Origin: Pseudomonas songnenensis
GTDB taxonomy: Bacteria > Pseudomonadota > Gammaproteobacteria > Pseudomonadales > Pseudomonadaceae
Direction: 5' to 3'
DNA length: 64,000 nt
NCBI RefSeq assembly: GCF_003696315.1
Contig: NZ_RFFN01000010.1
Span: forward strand, 1 to 64,000
Position numbers and translations under genes: made by a program. Under the pieces are notes generated by a model, which saw nothing but the letters and a program-made list of their open reading frames with translations, was not told where the DNA came from and made no database searches. The first letter of the stretch is position 1. Each line of letters begins with the position of its first letter. Positions 54,716 to 62,681 of the stretch are shown here, piece by piece.

Positions 54716-54793
54716 CGGCCGCGAAAAGCGCGGCGCTCACATACCGAAATCTGTGCCGACGCTCTTCGCGCACAAAACCACCCCCACAAGCCC

Positions 54794-55666
54794 TCACGAG
54801 TACAACCACCCCTTCAACGCCTGCAGATTCCCCACCTGCAGCTGCTGCGCCGCCGCATTGGCCTGCACGGTGTTCGGGTCGATGCCGAACCGCTGCAGCA
54901 CGTACTGCACCAGTGCGCCGCGCGTCTCCACCGGCAAGTGGCCGTCGAGCATCCCGTAATCCACCTCGATGATCGCCTTCTGTGCCGGGCTCAGCCGTGC
55001 GTCCGGCTCGATCAGCACCGTCACCGGCGTGTTCCATGCCTCGTCCTGCTCGCGGGTGTGTTTGCTTTCATCCATCAGGTCCGGCTCGCCGCGGAAGCGG
55101 CTGAGCACGAAGTCGCGGTACTCGCGGTTCTTCTCGCAGTAGGCGCGCACGTGCCAGCGCATGCCGGTGAACACCAGCGTGTGCGGCGCCATCACGCGGA
55201 TTTCCACCTCGGGATTGGCCAGCGAGACGTACTCGCTCTCCAGCCGCAGCCCTTCGCGGCAGGCCTGCAGGATCGGGCGCAGCACCTCGGGGCGGATGCT
55301 GCGGTCCGGCACCTGCAGTACCTCGGTATGCGCGTAGGCCAGCGCCAGGCCTTCGATGTGCGGGGCGCGCACGCGGTTCTGGTCGAGCAGGTGCAGGTAG
55401 GCGCTGGCGCTACCGTCGATGAACAGCGGCTGAAAGCCTTTGGTCGGCTTGTAGCCCTTCAGGTGGCGGTCATATGTCAGGTTTTTGGGCGCATGTTCGT
55501 TCAGGTAGGTGTTGATGTCCTTCGAGGCCTGCTGGCGGCTGATGCCGAAACTCTGCATCAGGTGGCCCGTGGTCAGGCGGCCTTCCCACCAGGCGATGGT
55601 CTCGATCAGGCGGTAGCGCAGCGCCAGGTCCCAGCGAATCTGACTGATCGATTGCTTGCGTTTCAT
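54794..55666 (-). CDS. WYL-domain transcriptional regulator (BrxR/CapW-like layout)
   Basis: A 290-residue protein with an N-terminal winged helix (about 1-80; LIETIAWWEGRLTTGHLMQSFGISRQQASKDINTYL), a WYL domain (about 120-205; MRWHVRAYCEKNREYRDFVLSRFRGEP, with Trp-His in place of Trp-Tyr) and a C-terminal WCX-like part (about 215-290). This three-part layout is that of BrxR/CapW regulators, which often sit beside phage-defence genes. No such genes are near it here. A candidate operator lies 34 bp upstream. It may sense a nucleic-acid or nucleotide signal, but that is an inference from the family. Confidence 0.85.
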   Translation of the reverse strand: MKRKQSISQIRWDLALRYRLIETIAWWEGRLTTGHLMQSFGISRQQASKDINTYLNEHAPKNLTYDRHLKGYKPTKGFQPLFIDGSASAYLHLLDQNRVRAPHIEGLALAYAHTEVLQVPDRSIRPEVLRPILQACREGLRLESEYVSLANPEVEIRVMAPHTLVFTGMRWHVRAYCEKNREYRDFVLSRFRGEPDLMDESKHTREQDEAWNTPVTVLIEPDARLSPAQKAIIEVDYGMLDGHLPVETRGALVQYVLQRFGIDPNTVQANAAAQQLQVGNLQALKGWLYS

Positions 55667-55700
55667 CGCCTCTGCACCTGTTCCAAAGATTTACATGCCT

Positions 55701-55719
55701 ATGTCGAGCAGGTCGACGT
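55701..55719. promoter_or_regulatory. Candidate operator for the WYL regulator
   Basis: An imperfect inverted repeat (atgtcga-gcagg-tcgacgt, six of seven bases matching in the arms) lies 34 bp before the regulator gene, where autoregulation would place it. Confidence 0.35.
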
Positions 55720-55747
55720 GTCGCGCAACGCTACATATATTCAGGGT

Positions 55748-55789
55748 ATGTTTCAACTCGATCCGGTGGATGAGGAGATCCTGACATGA
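55748..55789 (+). CDS. Possible 13-codon ORF coupled to the next small gene
   Basis: ATG at 55748 encodes MFQLDPVDEEILT and stops in an ATGA overlap with the following small membrane-protein gene. It lacks a clear ribosome-binding site, but the overlap is the kind seen in coupled genes. It could be chance. Confidence 0.3.
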   Translation: MFQLDPVDEEILT

Positions 55790-55884
55790 GCCTGCTGATC
55801 AATGCCCTGGCGATGTCCTGTACGGCGTTCGTCGCGATGCTTTTGCTGGCGTGGCTGGCCTATGCCGATGCCGACCGCAAATGA
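55786..55884 (+). CDS. 32-residue small membrane protein
   Basis: The frame encodes MSLLINALAMSCTAFVAMLL and continues to a hydrophilic tail DADRK, with one TM helix (about residues 5-27). AGGAG lies eight bases before the ATG. There is no homologue I can name. Start, ribosome-binding site and composition together support a real gene. It is divergent from the WYL regulator. Confidence 0.55.
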   Translation: MSLLINALAMSCTAFVAMLLLAWLAYADADRK

Positions 55885-55991
55885 CGGGGAGGGTTACAGT
55901 TTGGTGAAGATCGGAGGCTTCCCGATGGACGGCTGGAATCTCCGAGCGTAGAACCGGGTCTTTGTCTCAGGCTCACTGCTAGAGATGCTCC

Positions 55992-56207
55992 ATGAAGACT
56001 CTGTCCCGTCATTTGGCCGATACGTTTACTTCGCAATATCGCACCCGCGTGGAACCGCAGGCGGACGGCAGGCTGGAAGTCCATGTCGGCTATCCGATCA
56101 ATGGCACCCATGCCACGCGTATCGTCGCCGGGCACCAGGTACAGAACACGCTGCTGGTGGAAACCATCCTCGAAGACATGCGCAACGAGCTGGCTCGCCC
56201 GCAGTAA
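55992..56207 (+). CDS. 71-residue hypothetical protein
   Basis: The frame MKTLSRHLADTFTSQYRTRV runs to MRNELARPQ. It has no signal peptide, TM helix or Cys. It alternates charged and hydrophobic residues and seems a small soluble alpha/beta protein. The ribosome-binding site is poor (agagatg). I do not recognise it. It is convergent with the two-component operon. Confidence 0.5.
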   Translation: MKTLSRHLADTFTSQYRTRVEPQADGRLEVHVGYPINGTHATRIVAGHQVQNTLLVETILEDMRNELARPQ

Positions 56208-56212
56208 CCGTC

Positions 56213-57529
56213 TCAACGAATCGCGGGTAGCGCGACGCGTACACGCAAGCCACCCAACGGACTTTCTTCCAGGTTCCACTCCCCACGCCAGGCCGTCAGG
56301 ATATCGCTGACGATTCCCAGCCCCAGGCCGTGACCTTCCGACGTCTCGTCCAGCCGCACACCGCGGTCGATGACCTTTTCCCGCTGTTGCGCCGGAATGC
56401 CCGGCCCGTCGTCGTCCACCAGCAGGACGAAGCCATCGCCGCTGCGCTCGATGGTCAGCTCGACGCGGCTGCTCGCCCATTTGCAGGCGTTGTCCAGCAG
56501 ATTGCCCAGCAGCTCCAGCATGTCTTCGCGATCACGTGGCAGACGGCAACCATCCGGAGCATGCCAGCGCAGCTCGAGGTCGGAGCGGTGGATCATTGCC
56601 AGGGTGTCGAACAGCGCCGGCAGTTCGGCGTCGCAGTCGAAATGCGCACCGGGCAAGACGTCCACCGATAGCCGTGCACGGCCCAGCTCGCGGCTCACGC
56701 GTTGCTGGATCTGGCTCAGCTGCTCCTGCAGGCTGGCCTGCAGGTCGGGGTGGGCGGCCAGTTCCTCTCGTTGCACCAGGCTGCCGAGCACCGCCAGTGG
56801 TGTCTTCAGTGCGTGGCCGAGGTTGCCCAGCGCGTGCCGCGATCGCTGCAGGGTCTCCTCCGTGTGGCTGAGCAGATGATTGATCTGCTCCACCAGTGGC
56901 TGCAGCTCGACGGGCGCCTGCTGGTCCAGCTGCTGGCGCTGGCCCTGCTGCAGCTGGGCGATCTGCTGCCGGGCGCGCTCCAGCGGTCGCAGTGCCAGGC
57001 CCATGGCGTAGCGCTGCAACAGCAGCAGGGCGAGCAGGGCGAAACCGACCAGGCCCAGACCGCTCAGTCGCACGCGCGCAAAGCTGTCGAGGACCGGTGT
57101 GTAGTCCTGCGCGACGCTGATGATGATCGGCTGACCATCGCGGCGGTATTCGGCGCGATAGCCGAGCAATCGCTGACCCTGTGGACCGTCGAGCAGTTCG
57201 TCCGCCAGCCCTGATCGTGCTGGCCAGTCTGGTGTGGCATCCCACAGCGAGCGCGAGCGCCAGGTTCGCCCCGGCAGTTCAATCTTGAAGTAGTGGCCGG
57301 AGAACGGTCGCTGATAGCGCGGATTGAGGCGCTGAAGGTCCAGCTGATCGCCGTTCGGCCCCTTCACCAGGGCGATCAGCAGGCCCTCGGTCTCCTCGCG
57401 CAGATCGGTCTCCAGGCTGCGTCTGAGGCCTGACTCGAAGAGCCACAGGCTGGTCTGTACCAATACCAGCGCCACCAGCAGCAACGTGGCAATCAGTGCC
57501 AGCCCGAGGCTGCGCTGGATCGACTTCAC
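56213..57529 (-). CDS. bqsS: Sensor histidine kinase, BqsS/CarS-like
   Basis: A 438-residue membrane kinase with GTG start. TM1 lies at about 8-30 and TM2 at about 154-174, with a periplasmic domain of about 120 residues between them. The periplasmic domain begins with the RExxE motif Arg44-Glu-Glu-Thr-Glu48, the feature linked to Fe(II) sensing in P. aeruginosa BqsS. HAMP-like region follows, then the H-box [14 protein letters not shown] with His239, and ATP-binding motifs DDDGPGIP and GHGLGLGIV. It overlaps the regulator gene by 4 bp (GTGA). A PmrB/QseC-like identity is the alternative. Confidence 0.82.
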   Translation of the reverse strand: MKSIQRSLGLALIATLLLVALVLVQTSLWLFESGLRRSLETDLREETEGLLIALVKGPNGDQLDLQRLNPRYQRPFSGHYFKIELPGRTWRSRSLWDATPDWPARSGLADELLDGPQGQRLLGYRAEYRRDGQPIIISVAQDYTPVLDSFARVRLSGLGLVGFALLALLLLQRYAMGLALRPLERARQQIAQLQQGQRQQLDQQAPVELQPLVEQINHLLSHTEETLQRSRHALGNLGHALKTPLAVLGSLVQREELAAHPDLQASLQEQLSQIQQRVSRELGRARLSVDVLPGAHFDCDAELPALFDTLAMIHRSDLELRWHAPDGCRLPRDREDMLELLGNLLDNACKWASSRVELTIERSGDGFVLLVDDDGPGIPAQQREKVIDRGVRLDETSEGHGLGLGIVSDILTAWRGEWNLEESPLGGLRVRVALPAIR

Positions 57530-58191
57530 GTCTGGCCGCCGAAGCGATAGCCCTGACCGCGGCGCGTTTCGATCAGCTCGCGGCCGAGCTTGCCGCGCAG
57601 ACGGTTGACGTGCACCTCGATGACGTTGGAGTCGCGTTCGGTTTCACCGTCGTACAGGTGTTCGGTCAGTTGGGTTTTCGACAGCAGCTGCCCCGGATGC
57701 AGCATGAAGTAGCGCAGCAGGCGGAACTCGCCGGCGGTCAGCTCGATGTCCTGGCCGTCCTTGCGACAGCACTGGCGCGACTCGTCCAGCTCCAGGCCGC
57801 CGGCCTGCAGCATGGGCTGGTTGGCCAGGCCGTGGGCACGGCGCAGCAGCGCCTGGATGCGCAGCAGCAGTTCTTCGGGGTGGAAGGGTTTGGTCAGGTA
57901 GTCATCGGCGCCGGCCTTGAGGCCGTCGATTCGTTCGGCCCAGGAGCCGCGGGCGGTGAGGATCAGCACCGGCGTGGTAACGGCGGCGGCGCGCCAGGCG
58001 CGCAGCACCTCCAGCCCCGGCTTGCCGGGCAATCCGAGGTCGAGAATGATCAGGTCGTAGGGCTCGGTTGCGCCCTGGTATTCGGCGTCGCGGCCATCGG
58101 TGAGCCAGTCGATCGCGTAGCCGTTACGGCTGAGACTGGCAACCAGTTCGTCAGCCAGCGGAACGTTGTCTTCGACCAATAGCAGACGCAT
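57526..58191 (-). CDS. bqsR: OmpR-family response regulator, BqsR/CarR-like
   Basis: A 221-residue regulator. The receiver domain has the phosphorylation site Asp51 ([10 protein letters not shown]), acidic pair Glu7-Asp8 and Lys101 (LTKPF). The C-terminal winged helix (about 125-221) has [31 protein letters not shown] and [16 protein letters not shown] perfect BqsR-type box stands before the operon, supporting the family call and autoregulation. Confidence 0.84.
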   Translation of the reverse strand: MRLLLVEDNVPLADELVASLSRNGYAIDWLTDGRDAEYQGATEPYDLIILDLGLPGKPGLEVLRAWRAAAVTTPVLILTARGSWAERIDGLKAGADDYLTKPFHPEELLLRIQALLRRAHGLANQPMLQAGGLELDESRQCCRKDGQDIELTAGEFRLLRYFMLHPGQLLSKTQLTEHLYDGETERDSNVIEVHVNRLRGKLGRELIETRRGQGYRFGGQT

Positions 58192-58496
58192 CAGTCTTCC
58201 TCGTCCTTGATCAGGCGGCCATCGCGCGCATCGAACTCCAGCTCGCGGGCAACGCCCTGGGTGGTCAGCAATTCGATTTCATAGACATAGATATCGTCTT
58301 CCTCTTCCAGCTCTGCCTCCAGCAGACGCGCCCCGGGGTAGCGTTCCATTGCCCGCTGGATCAACGTTTCCAGCGGCACGATCAGACCTTCATTGCGCAG
58401 CCGCAGGGCTTCGTCCTGATCGAGGTCGCGGCTCGCTGCCGGAGTGGCAGCGAGCAGCAGCGCGAGTGGAAGCGTTACGAGAAAAGGGGCACGCAT
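58191..58496 (-). CDS. PepSY-domain exported protein 2 of the two-component operon
   Basis: A 101-residue protein with signal peptide ([22 protein letters not shown]) and one PepSY domain ([68 protein letters not shown]). It is a paralogue of the gene upstream. Its stop overlaps the regulator ATG by 1 bp. P. aeruginosa bqsRS is also preceded by PepSY-type genes. The molecular task is unknown. I start at MRAPF because 23 upstream codons look non-coding. Confidence 0.8.
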   Translation of the reverse strand: MRAPFLVTLPLALLLAATPAASRDLDQDEALRLRNEGLIVPLETLIQRAMERYPGARLLEAELEEEDDIYVYEIELLTTQGVARELEFDARDGRLIKDEED

Positions 58497-58504
58497 GGCT
58501 GGCC

Positions 58505-58813
58505 TCAGTCGTCCTGATGGTCCTTCAGCACTTCGCCGGTCTTGGCGTCGAGCTCGACGTCCCATTGCACACCTTTGTCGTCGCGCAATTCAAGCTGGTA
58601 GACGTAGCGGCCGTACTCTTCTTCCAGTTCCGACTCCTCGATGGTGGCGCCGGGGTGCTTGGCCAGTGCCGCTTCGTTGAGCTTCTCGAACGACTGGATG
58701 GTGCCGGCGTCACGCAGACGCAGTGCTTCGTCCGGGCCGATGTCCTTGGCCATGGCCAGGTTGGCACCGAAGGCGAGGGTGGCGGCGGTGAACAGCGTAG
58801 TCAGTGTTTTCAT
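58505..58813 (-). CDS. PepSY-domain exported protein 1 of the two-component operon
   Basis: A 102-residue protein with signal peptide (MKTLTTLFTAATLAFGANLAMA) and a PepSY domain (GPDEALRLRDAGTIQSFEKLNEAALAKHPGATIEESELEEEYGRYVYQLELRDDKGVQWDVELDAKTGEVL). It is the first gene of the operon, 52 bp from the BqsR box. The acidic surface suggests cation binding, though this is an inference. Confidence 0.84.
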   Translation of the reverse strand: MKTLTTLFTAATLAFGANLAMAKDIGPDEALRLRDAGTIQSFEKLNEAALAKHPGATIEESELEEEYGRYVYQLELRDDKGVQWDVELDAKTGEVLKDHQDD

Positions 58814-58864
58814 GGTGTTGATTCCTGTGGTTGGTTTCGACGATTCACAGGTTATGAGGGCTGG

Positions 58865-58880
58865 CTTAAACGAAACTTAA
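58865..58880. promoter_or_regulatory. BqsR-type box TTAAG-N6-TTAAG
   Basis: On the minus strand the sequence reads TTAAG-TTTCGT-TTAAG, a perfect match to the tandem site reported for P. aeruginosa BqsR. It lies between the PepSY-bqsRS-like operon (52 bp away) and the divergent CusF-like gene (104 bp away). Confidence 0.75.
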
Positions 58881-58983
58881 TGTCATCCAGCCGTGGCAAA
58901 TGCATCGTTCGAGCGAGGGCGAGCGCCGCCAGGCCTACTAGGTTTATCCAGCACGTCGCACCGAATCGATCGGGGTGAACCAC

Positions 58984-59340
58984 ATGAAGACCGTGTTTAT
59001 CGCGCTGCTTGCCACGCTTTGCCTGGGGAGCCATGCCGTAGCCGAGGATCTGCTGAAACCTTCCACCACACCACCGCCGGTGGACGATGTGGCGCCCGGC
59101 AACAGTCTGGAGGCCGAGCAGGCCCACCAGGCCAACGGGGTGATTCGCGCCATTGATCTGCAGCAGGGCAGCGTCACCATCGCCCACGGCCCCGTGCCTG
59201 AGCTGAAGTGGCCTGCCATGATCATGCCGTTCAAAGCCGATGCTGCGCAGCTTGGTGGGCTGGCAGTCGGTGATGCGGTGGAATTTGGCTTCACCGACGG
59301 CGAGATGGACCCGCAGATCGTCTTCATTCGACGGCAGTAG
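58984..59340 (+). CDS. CusF-like periplasmic copper-site protein
   Basis: A 118-residue protein with signal peptide (MKTVFIALLATLCLGSHAVA). A small OB-fold domain (about 50-118) carries His68, Trp76, Met79 and Met81 in IAHGPVPELKWPAMIMPF. The spacing H-8-W-3-M-2-M equals that of the Cu(I)/Ag(I) site in E. coli CusF. It probably buffers or hands on copper. The gene stands alone, without cusCBA nearby, and is divergent from the BqsRS-like operon. I prefer the ATG at 58984 over GTG 58975. Confidence 0.85.
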   Translation: MKTVFIALLATLCLGSHAVAEDLLKPSTTPPPVDDVAPGNSLEAEQAHQANGVIRAIDLQQGSVTIAHGPVPELKWPAMIMPFKADAAQLGGLAVGDAVEFGFTDGEMDPQIVFIRRQ

Positions 59341-59343
59341 CCC

Positions 59344-60120
59344 TCAGCCTCGCTGCTGCTCGTGGCAGCAGCCGGCGGGCTCTGAGCGCCCGCTCGGGGC
59401 GACGCGATCGCTGCTGCCGTAACGGTCGTGCAGGCGTACCCAGTCGGTGAGGTTGTGTTGCGGGCCGGTTTCGTTGCGACCGTTGGGCGTCATGTCCAGC
59501 AGGACATAGGTGCCGAGCAGTTCTTCCGCGCCGCGACCATAGGCCGAGAAGGTGTGGAAGATGTCGCCCTGCGGGTCCTGGTAGAAAACGCTGAAGCCCG
59601 ACAGCTCCTCGCAGACGAAGGGTTGCCAGACGTAGTTGTAGAAGACCTTGCCCTCGACGATGTCCTCGGCATCGAAGGACACGTGGAAGTCGCGGTTGAA
59701 TGTGCTGCCTGCCGACGACAGCCAGCGGAACTGCCAGCCCATGCGCTGGCGGAACGCCTCCAGCCGATCGAACGGCGCGCGGGAAATGGCGGCGAAGCTG
59801 ACGTCATGCTGCAGCAGGTGCAGCAGCGCGCCGCCGATATGATCGGCCTCGAACGAACAGCCGACGCAGCCTTCGCTCCAGTCCGGGCCGAACATGAAGT
59901 GCTTGATCACCAGCTGGCTGCGACCCTCGAACAGCTCGCTCAGGCGAACCGCGCCGCTGGCATCGTGAAAACGATAGTCCTGCGCGAGGCGCCGCCAGGG
60001 CAATTGCCGGCGCTTTTCGCTGAGCGCATCGCGCTGGCGGGTGAGCTGTTTCTCTTCCTGCAGATGGACGCTGTGGGCAGCCAGCCAGTCCTGATCGGAT
60101 ACGACCTTGTGCGTTGCCAT
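59344..60120 (-). CDS. DUF899 thioredoxin-like protein
   Basis: A 258-residue cytoplasmic protein of the DUF899 family. It has the signatures LPWRRLAQDYRFHDASGAVRLSELFEGRSQLVIKHFMFGPDWSEGCVGCSFEADHI (about 41-95, with a Cys-x-x-Cys) and later GFSVFYQDPQGDIFHTFSAYGRGAEELLGTYVLLDMTP. The fold is thioredoxin-like. The reaction is unknown. The C-terminus has an extra CC pair (PAGCCHEQQRG). The stop is 4 bp from the convergent CusF-like gene. Confidence 0.82.
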   Translation of the reverse strand: MATHKVVSDQDWLAAHSVHLQEEKQLTRQRDALSEKRRQLPWRRLAQDYRFHDASGAVRLSELFEGRSQLVIKHFMFGPDWSEGCVGCSFEADHIGGALLHLLQHDVSFAAISRAPFDRLEAFRQRMGWQFRWLSSAGSTFNRDFHVSFDAEDIVEGKVFYNYVWQPFVCEELSGFSVFYQDPQGDIFHTFSAYGRGAEELLGTYVLLDMTPNGRNETGPQHNLTDWVRLHDRYGSSDRVAPSGRSEPAGCCHEQQRG

Positions 60121-60345
60121 GTAGACCTCCGGGGCGCGGATTGGGAGCGGACGCGGAGCCGCCGCCGCGCGGCGATGGCCCTGTGACAGAGTCGATCGGC
60201 GCCGGGCGAAATCGACATCGGACCAGTGAACGCCCGGCGGCTGGCGGCGCGGCGGTTGAACTTAGCGGCCGCCGCTGCGCTCGTAATTCAGGCAGGGGCC
60301 AACCGTATGGCCCGCTCTGATCCCGTTCGCAGAAGGAATAACGAG
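60121..60345. other. Divergent intergenic region
   Basis: A 225-bp spacer between DUF899 and the third PepSY gene, which are transcribed away from each other. Promoters for both must lie here. I see no convincing -35/-10 pair and no BqsR-type box. Confidence 0.4.
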
Positions 60346-60609
60346 ATGTACAACAAGACACTGACCGCCGCGTTCGCCGTTGCCATCCTGGGTTCTGGTG
60401 CTGCCTTTGCAGCCGACAAGCCCGGCGCCGACTGGATCACCCTCGAGCAAGCCGTGGAGAAGGCCAAGGCCGCCGGTTATACCGAGCTGCACGGCATCGA
60501 AGCCGATGACGATGGCTGGGAAGGCGAGGGTATGAAGCAGGACGGCAAGAAGTACGAGTTCAGCATCGACGGCCGCACCGGTGAAGTGACCAAGGAAAAG
60601 GAAGACTGA
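60346..60609 (+). CDS. PepSY-domain exported protein (third copy)
   Basis: An 87-residue protein with signal peptide (MYNKTLTAAFAVAILGSGAAFAA) and a short PepSY domain (WITLEQAVEKAKAAGYTELHGIEADDDGWEGEGMKQDGKKYEFSIDGRTGEVTKEKED). AGAAGGA lies nine bases before the ATG. It is a distant relative of the two PepSY proteins at 58191-58813, but it is on the other strand and not visibly under the same box. Confidence 0.8.
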   Translation: MYNKTLTAAFAVAILGSGAAFAADKPGADWITLEQAVEKAKAAGYTELHGIEADDDGWEGEGMKQDGKKYEFSIDGRTGEVTKEKED

Positions 60610-60773
60610 TGCTGCGTCCACCACGCAACTGACGTTTACGCTGAGCGCACGTGTCGCCTTGCTGAGGCGGCGCTGTGCCCGGCGGGCACGTGCGGCAATG
60701 CTCCCGCAACGGGAGGCAGCCACTGACAGAGCGGGTATCATTCGCCTCCTCGTCGCGCCGCGTAGCCGCTGTC

Positions 60774-61658
60774 ATGTCCGCTTCCAATTCCCGCCCCAGC
60801 ACCCTGCATCTGCCCCAAGGCGACTGGCCCACGGTACTCGACTGCCTGTGCGCGCACTTTCCGGCTATCGGTCGCGACACCTGGCTCGATCGCATGGCCC
60901 GCGGCCGCGTACTCGATGCGCAGATGCAGCCGATCGATGCTGCGCAGGCCTATCGGGTCGGCATGCGCATCCATTACTTTCGCGAAGTGCCGAACGAGAC
61001 GCCGGTGCCGTTCGAGGAGCGCATCCTCCATGTCGACGAGCACCTGGTGGTGGCGGACAAGCCGCACTTTCTCTCGGTGATGCCGGCCGGCGAATACGTC
61101 AACGAAACCTTGCTGGCACGGCTCAGCAAACGGCTGGGGAACGCCGATCTGGTGCCGATTCATCGCATCGATCGTCTTACCGCCGGGCTGGTGCTGTTCT
61201 CGGCCAACCGCGAGAGCCGCGGTGCCTACCAGGCGCTGTTCCGTGAGCGGGAGATCAGCAAGCGCTACGAGGCGATCTGCCCGGCGCTGCCTGGGCTTGA
61301 ATTCCCCATGCGCCGACGCCTGTGCATGGTGCCGGGAGAGCCGTTCTTCCTGATGCGCGAAGGCGAGGGCGAACCGAACAGCGAGACGCTGATCGAGGTG
61401 CTCGAACGGCGCGGCGACCTCTGGCGCTACGGGCTTTCCCCCATCAGCGGTAAAAAGCACCAGCTGCGCCTGCACATGGCGACCCTCGGCGCCGGTATCT
61501 GCAACGACCCCTTCTACCCGCACTTGCTGGAGCGAAGCCAGCGCGACGCTGACGACTACGCGCGCCCGCTCAAGCTGCTGGCCCGTGGCTTGCGTTTTCG
61601 CGACCCGTTGAGTGGTGAAGTTCGCGAGTTCGAAAGCAGCCTTCAGCTGGAGTGGTGA
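60774..61658 (+). CDS. RluA-family pseudouridine synthase
   Basis: A 294-residue RNA pseudouridine synthase. The catalytic Asp is in the motif HRIDRLTAGLVLF (family form HRLDxxTSG). LHVDEHLVVADKPHFLSVMPAG and SGKKHQLRLHMATLGAGICNDPFYP are also typical. The N-terminal extension (about 1-80) resembles an S4-like part. The target U in rRNA or tRNA cannot be told. The ATG at 60774 is preferred over the upstream frame in non-coding sequence. Confidence 0.88.
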   Translation: MSASNSRPSTLHLPQGDWPTVLDCLCAHFPAIGRDTWLDRMARGRVLDAQMQPIDAAQAYRVGMRIHYFREVPNETPVPFEERILHVDEHLVVADKPHFLSVMPAGEYVNETLLARLSKRLGNADLVPIHRIDRLTAGLVLFSANRESRGAYQALFREREISKRYEAICPALPGLEFPMRRRLCMVPGEPFFLMREGEGEPNSETLIEVLERRGDLWRYGLSPISGKKHQLRLHMATLGAGICNDPFYPHLLERSQRDADDYARPLKLLARGLRFRDPLSGEVREFESSLQLEW

Positions 61659-61724
61659 TAGCCGGCGCACCTTCGCGGCATCGGCGAGTCTCAACTCGAA
61701 GACAGGCCAGCCACTGGTGCAGCC

Positions 61725-62507
61725 ATGCCCGAAGGTCCTTCCATCGTCATCCTGCGTGAAGAAGTCGCGGCATTCGCCGGCCGCACCATCGAGCGTGCCG
61801 AGGGCAGCGCGAAGATCGACATGGCCCGGCTGGCCGGTCAGGCGGTGCGTGGCTTTCATAGCTGGGGCAAGCATTTCCTGATCGAGCTGGAGGACGTCTC
61901 CGTTCGCATCCACCTGCTGCTGTTCGGCAGCTATCGCATCAACGAGCGCAAGGACGCCGTAGCACGGCTGAGCCTGGGGTTTGCCAATGGCGAGCTGAAC
62001 TTCTATGCCTGTTCCGTGCAGCTGATCGAGGGGCCGCTGGATGCAGCTTACGACTGGAGCATGGATGTGATGAGCGATGCCTGGAGACCGCGCGCGACGC
62101 TCAAGCGGTTGCGTGAACGCCCGCGGCTACTGGCCTGCGATGCGCTGTTGGACCAGACGCTGTTCGCCGGCTCCGGCAACATCATCAAGAACGAGGTGCT
62201 CTATCGCATCCGCGTGCACCCGCTGTCGCTGATCGGCGAACTGCCGGCGGCCAAGCTGCGCGAGCTGGTGCGCGAGGCGCGCACCTACAGCTTCCAGTTT
62301 CTCGAGTGGAAGCGGGCCGGCGTGCTCAAGGCCAACTGGCTGGCACACGGCAAGACCAGCTGCGTGCGCTGCCGGGTTCCGCTGGTCAAGGTGAAAGAGC
62401 TGGGCCGCAGCCAGCGTCGGGCGTTCTTTTGCGAGCGCTGCCAGAAGCGCTACGGCGACTCAGCGCAGGTTGCGGCCGAGGAGCCGAGCGCGGTGGATGA
62501 GGGGTAG
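61725..62507 (+). CDS. nei: Endonuclease VIII-like DNA glycosylase
   Basis: A 260-residue Fpg/Nei-family base-excision enzyme. Catalytic Pro2-Glu3 (MPEGPS), Lys49 (SWGKHFLI), the helix-two-turn-helix (LLDQTLFAGSGNIIKNEVLY, about 141-160) and the C-terminal zinc finger Cys213, Cys216, Cys236, Cys239 are all present. It removes oxidised pyrimidines. The TAG stop is the TAG of a GTAGGGTGG intergenic repeat, so the gene's end merges with the repeat. Confidence 0.9.
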   Translation: MPEGPSIVILREEVAAFAGRTIERAEGSAKIDMARLAGQAVRGFHSWGKHFLIELEDVSVRIHLLLFGSYRINERKDAVARLSLGFANGELNFYACSVQLIEGPLDAAYDWSMDVMSDAWRPRATLKRLRERPRLLACDALLDQTLFAGSGNIIKNEVLYRIRVHPLSLIGELPAAKLRELVREARTYSFQFLEWKRAGVLKANWLAHGKTSCVRCRVPLVKVKELGRSQRRAFFCERCQKRYGDSAQVAAEEPSAVDEG

Positions 62508-62537
62508 GGTGGACAACGGCACCGCCTTATCGACGCG
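62504..62537 (+). repeat. GTAGGGTGG-type direct repeat, copy 1
   Basis: The 34-bp unit begins gtagggtggacaacggc and recurs at 62648-62681 with two substitutions (ttatcgacgcg against ttgtccacgcg). It overlaps the nei stop codon. Confidence 0.85.
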
Positions 62538-62562
62538 ATTGATTCGTCACCGCCGAGGTGGT

Positions 62563-62604
62563 CGCCGTAGGGTGGAAAAGCTGCGCGTTTTCCACCCTAC
62601 GGCG
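62563..62604. repeat. Perfect palindrome built from GTAGGGTGGAAAA
   Basis: Arms of 17 bp (cgccgtagggtggaaaa and ttttccaccctacggcg) with an 8-nt loop gctgcgcg. It could terminate transcription from both sides between the converging nei and PRPP-synthetase-like genes. It also resembles REP-like elements. Confidence 0.85.
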
Positions 62605-62647
62605 GCTGTGGTGTGGGGCGTAGATGGTTCGCCGGTGCAGGACCCTC

Positions 62648-62681
62648 GTAGGGTGGACAACGGCACCGCCTTGTCCACGCG
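62648..62681 (+). repeat. GTAGGGTGG-type direct repeat, copy 2
   Basis: Second copy of the 34-bp unit at 62504-62537. A further decayed end (tttctcaccctatg, near 62715) follows in inverted orientation. Confidence 0.8.

Larger units (their letters stand above)
53929..54793. other. Gene-free 865-bp region with inverted repeat
   Basis: No frame here has a plausible start, ribosome-binding site or familiar sequence. The frames that exist are low-complexity and occur on both strands. The region holds the two-arm inverted repeat listed separately, and the sbcD promoter must lie in its left part. It also contains several T-runs (ctttttcttgct, gtttttgcttactttttttg). Confidence 0.7.

Noticed and set aside
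53929..54793. Protein-coding frames in the gap upstream of sbcD (for example 54361-54972, 53919-55037)
   Set aside because: The frames run through the inverted repeats on both strands, give low-complexity Arg/Pro/Ala peptides and lack plausible starts.
62504..62681. A CRISPR array, because of regularly recurring GTAGGGTGG units
   Set aside because: Only two direct units of 34 bp are present, 144 bp apart, with a palindrome between them and no cas genes. This is a REP-like intergenic repeat.
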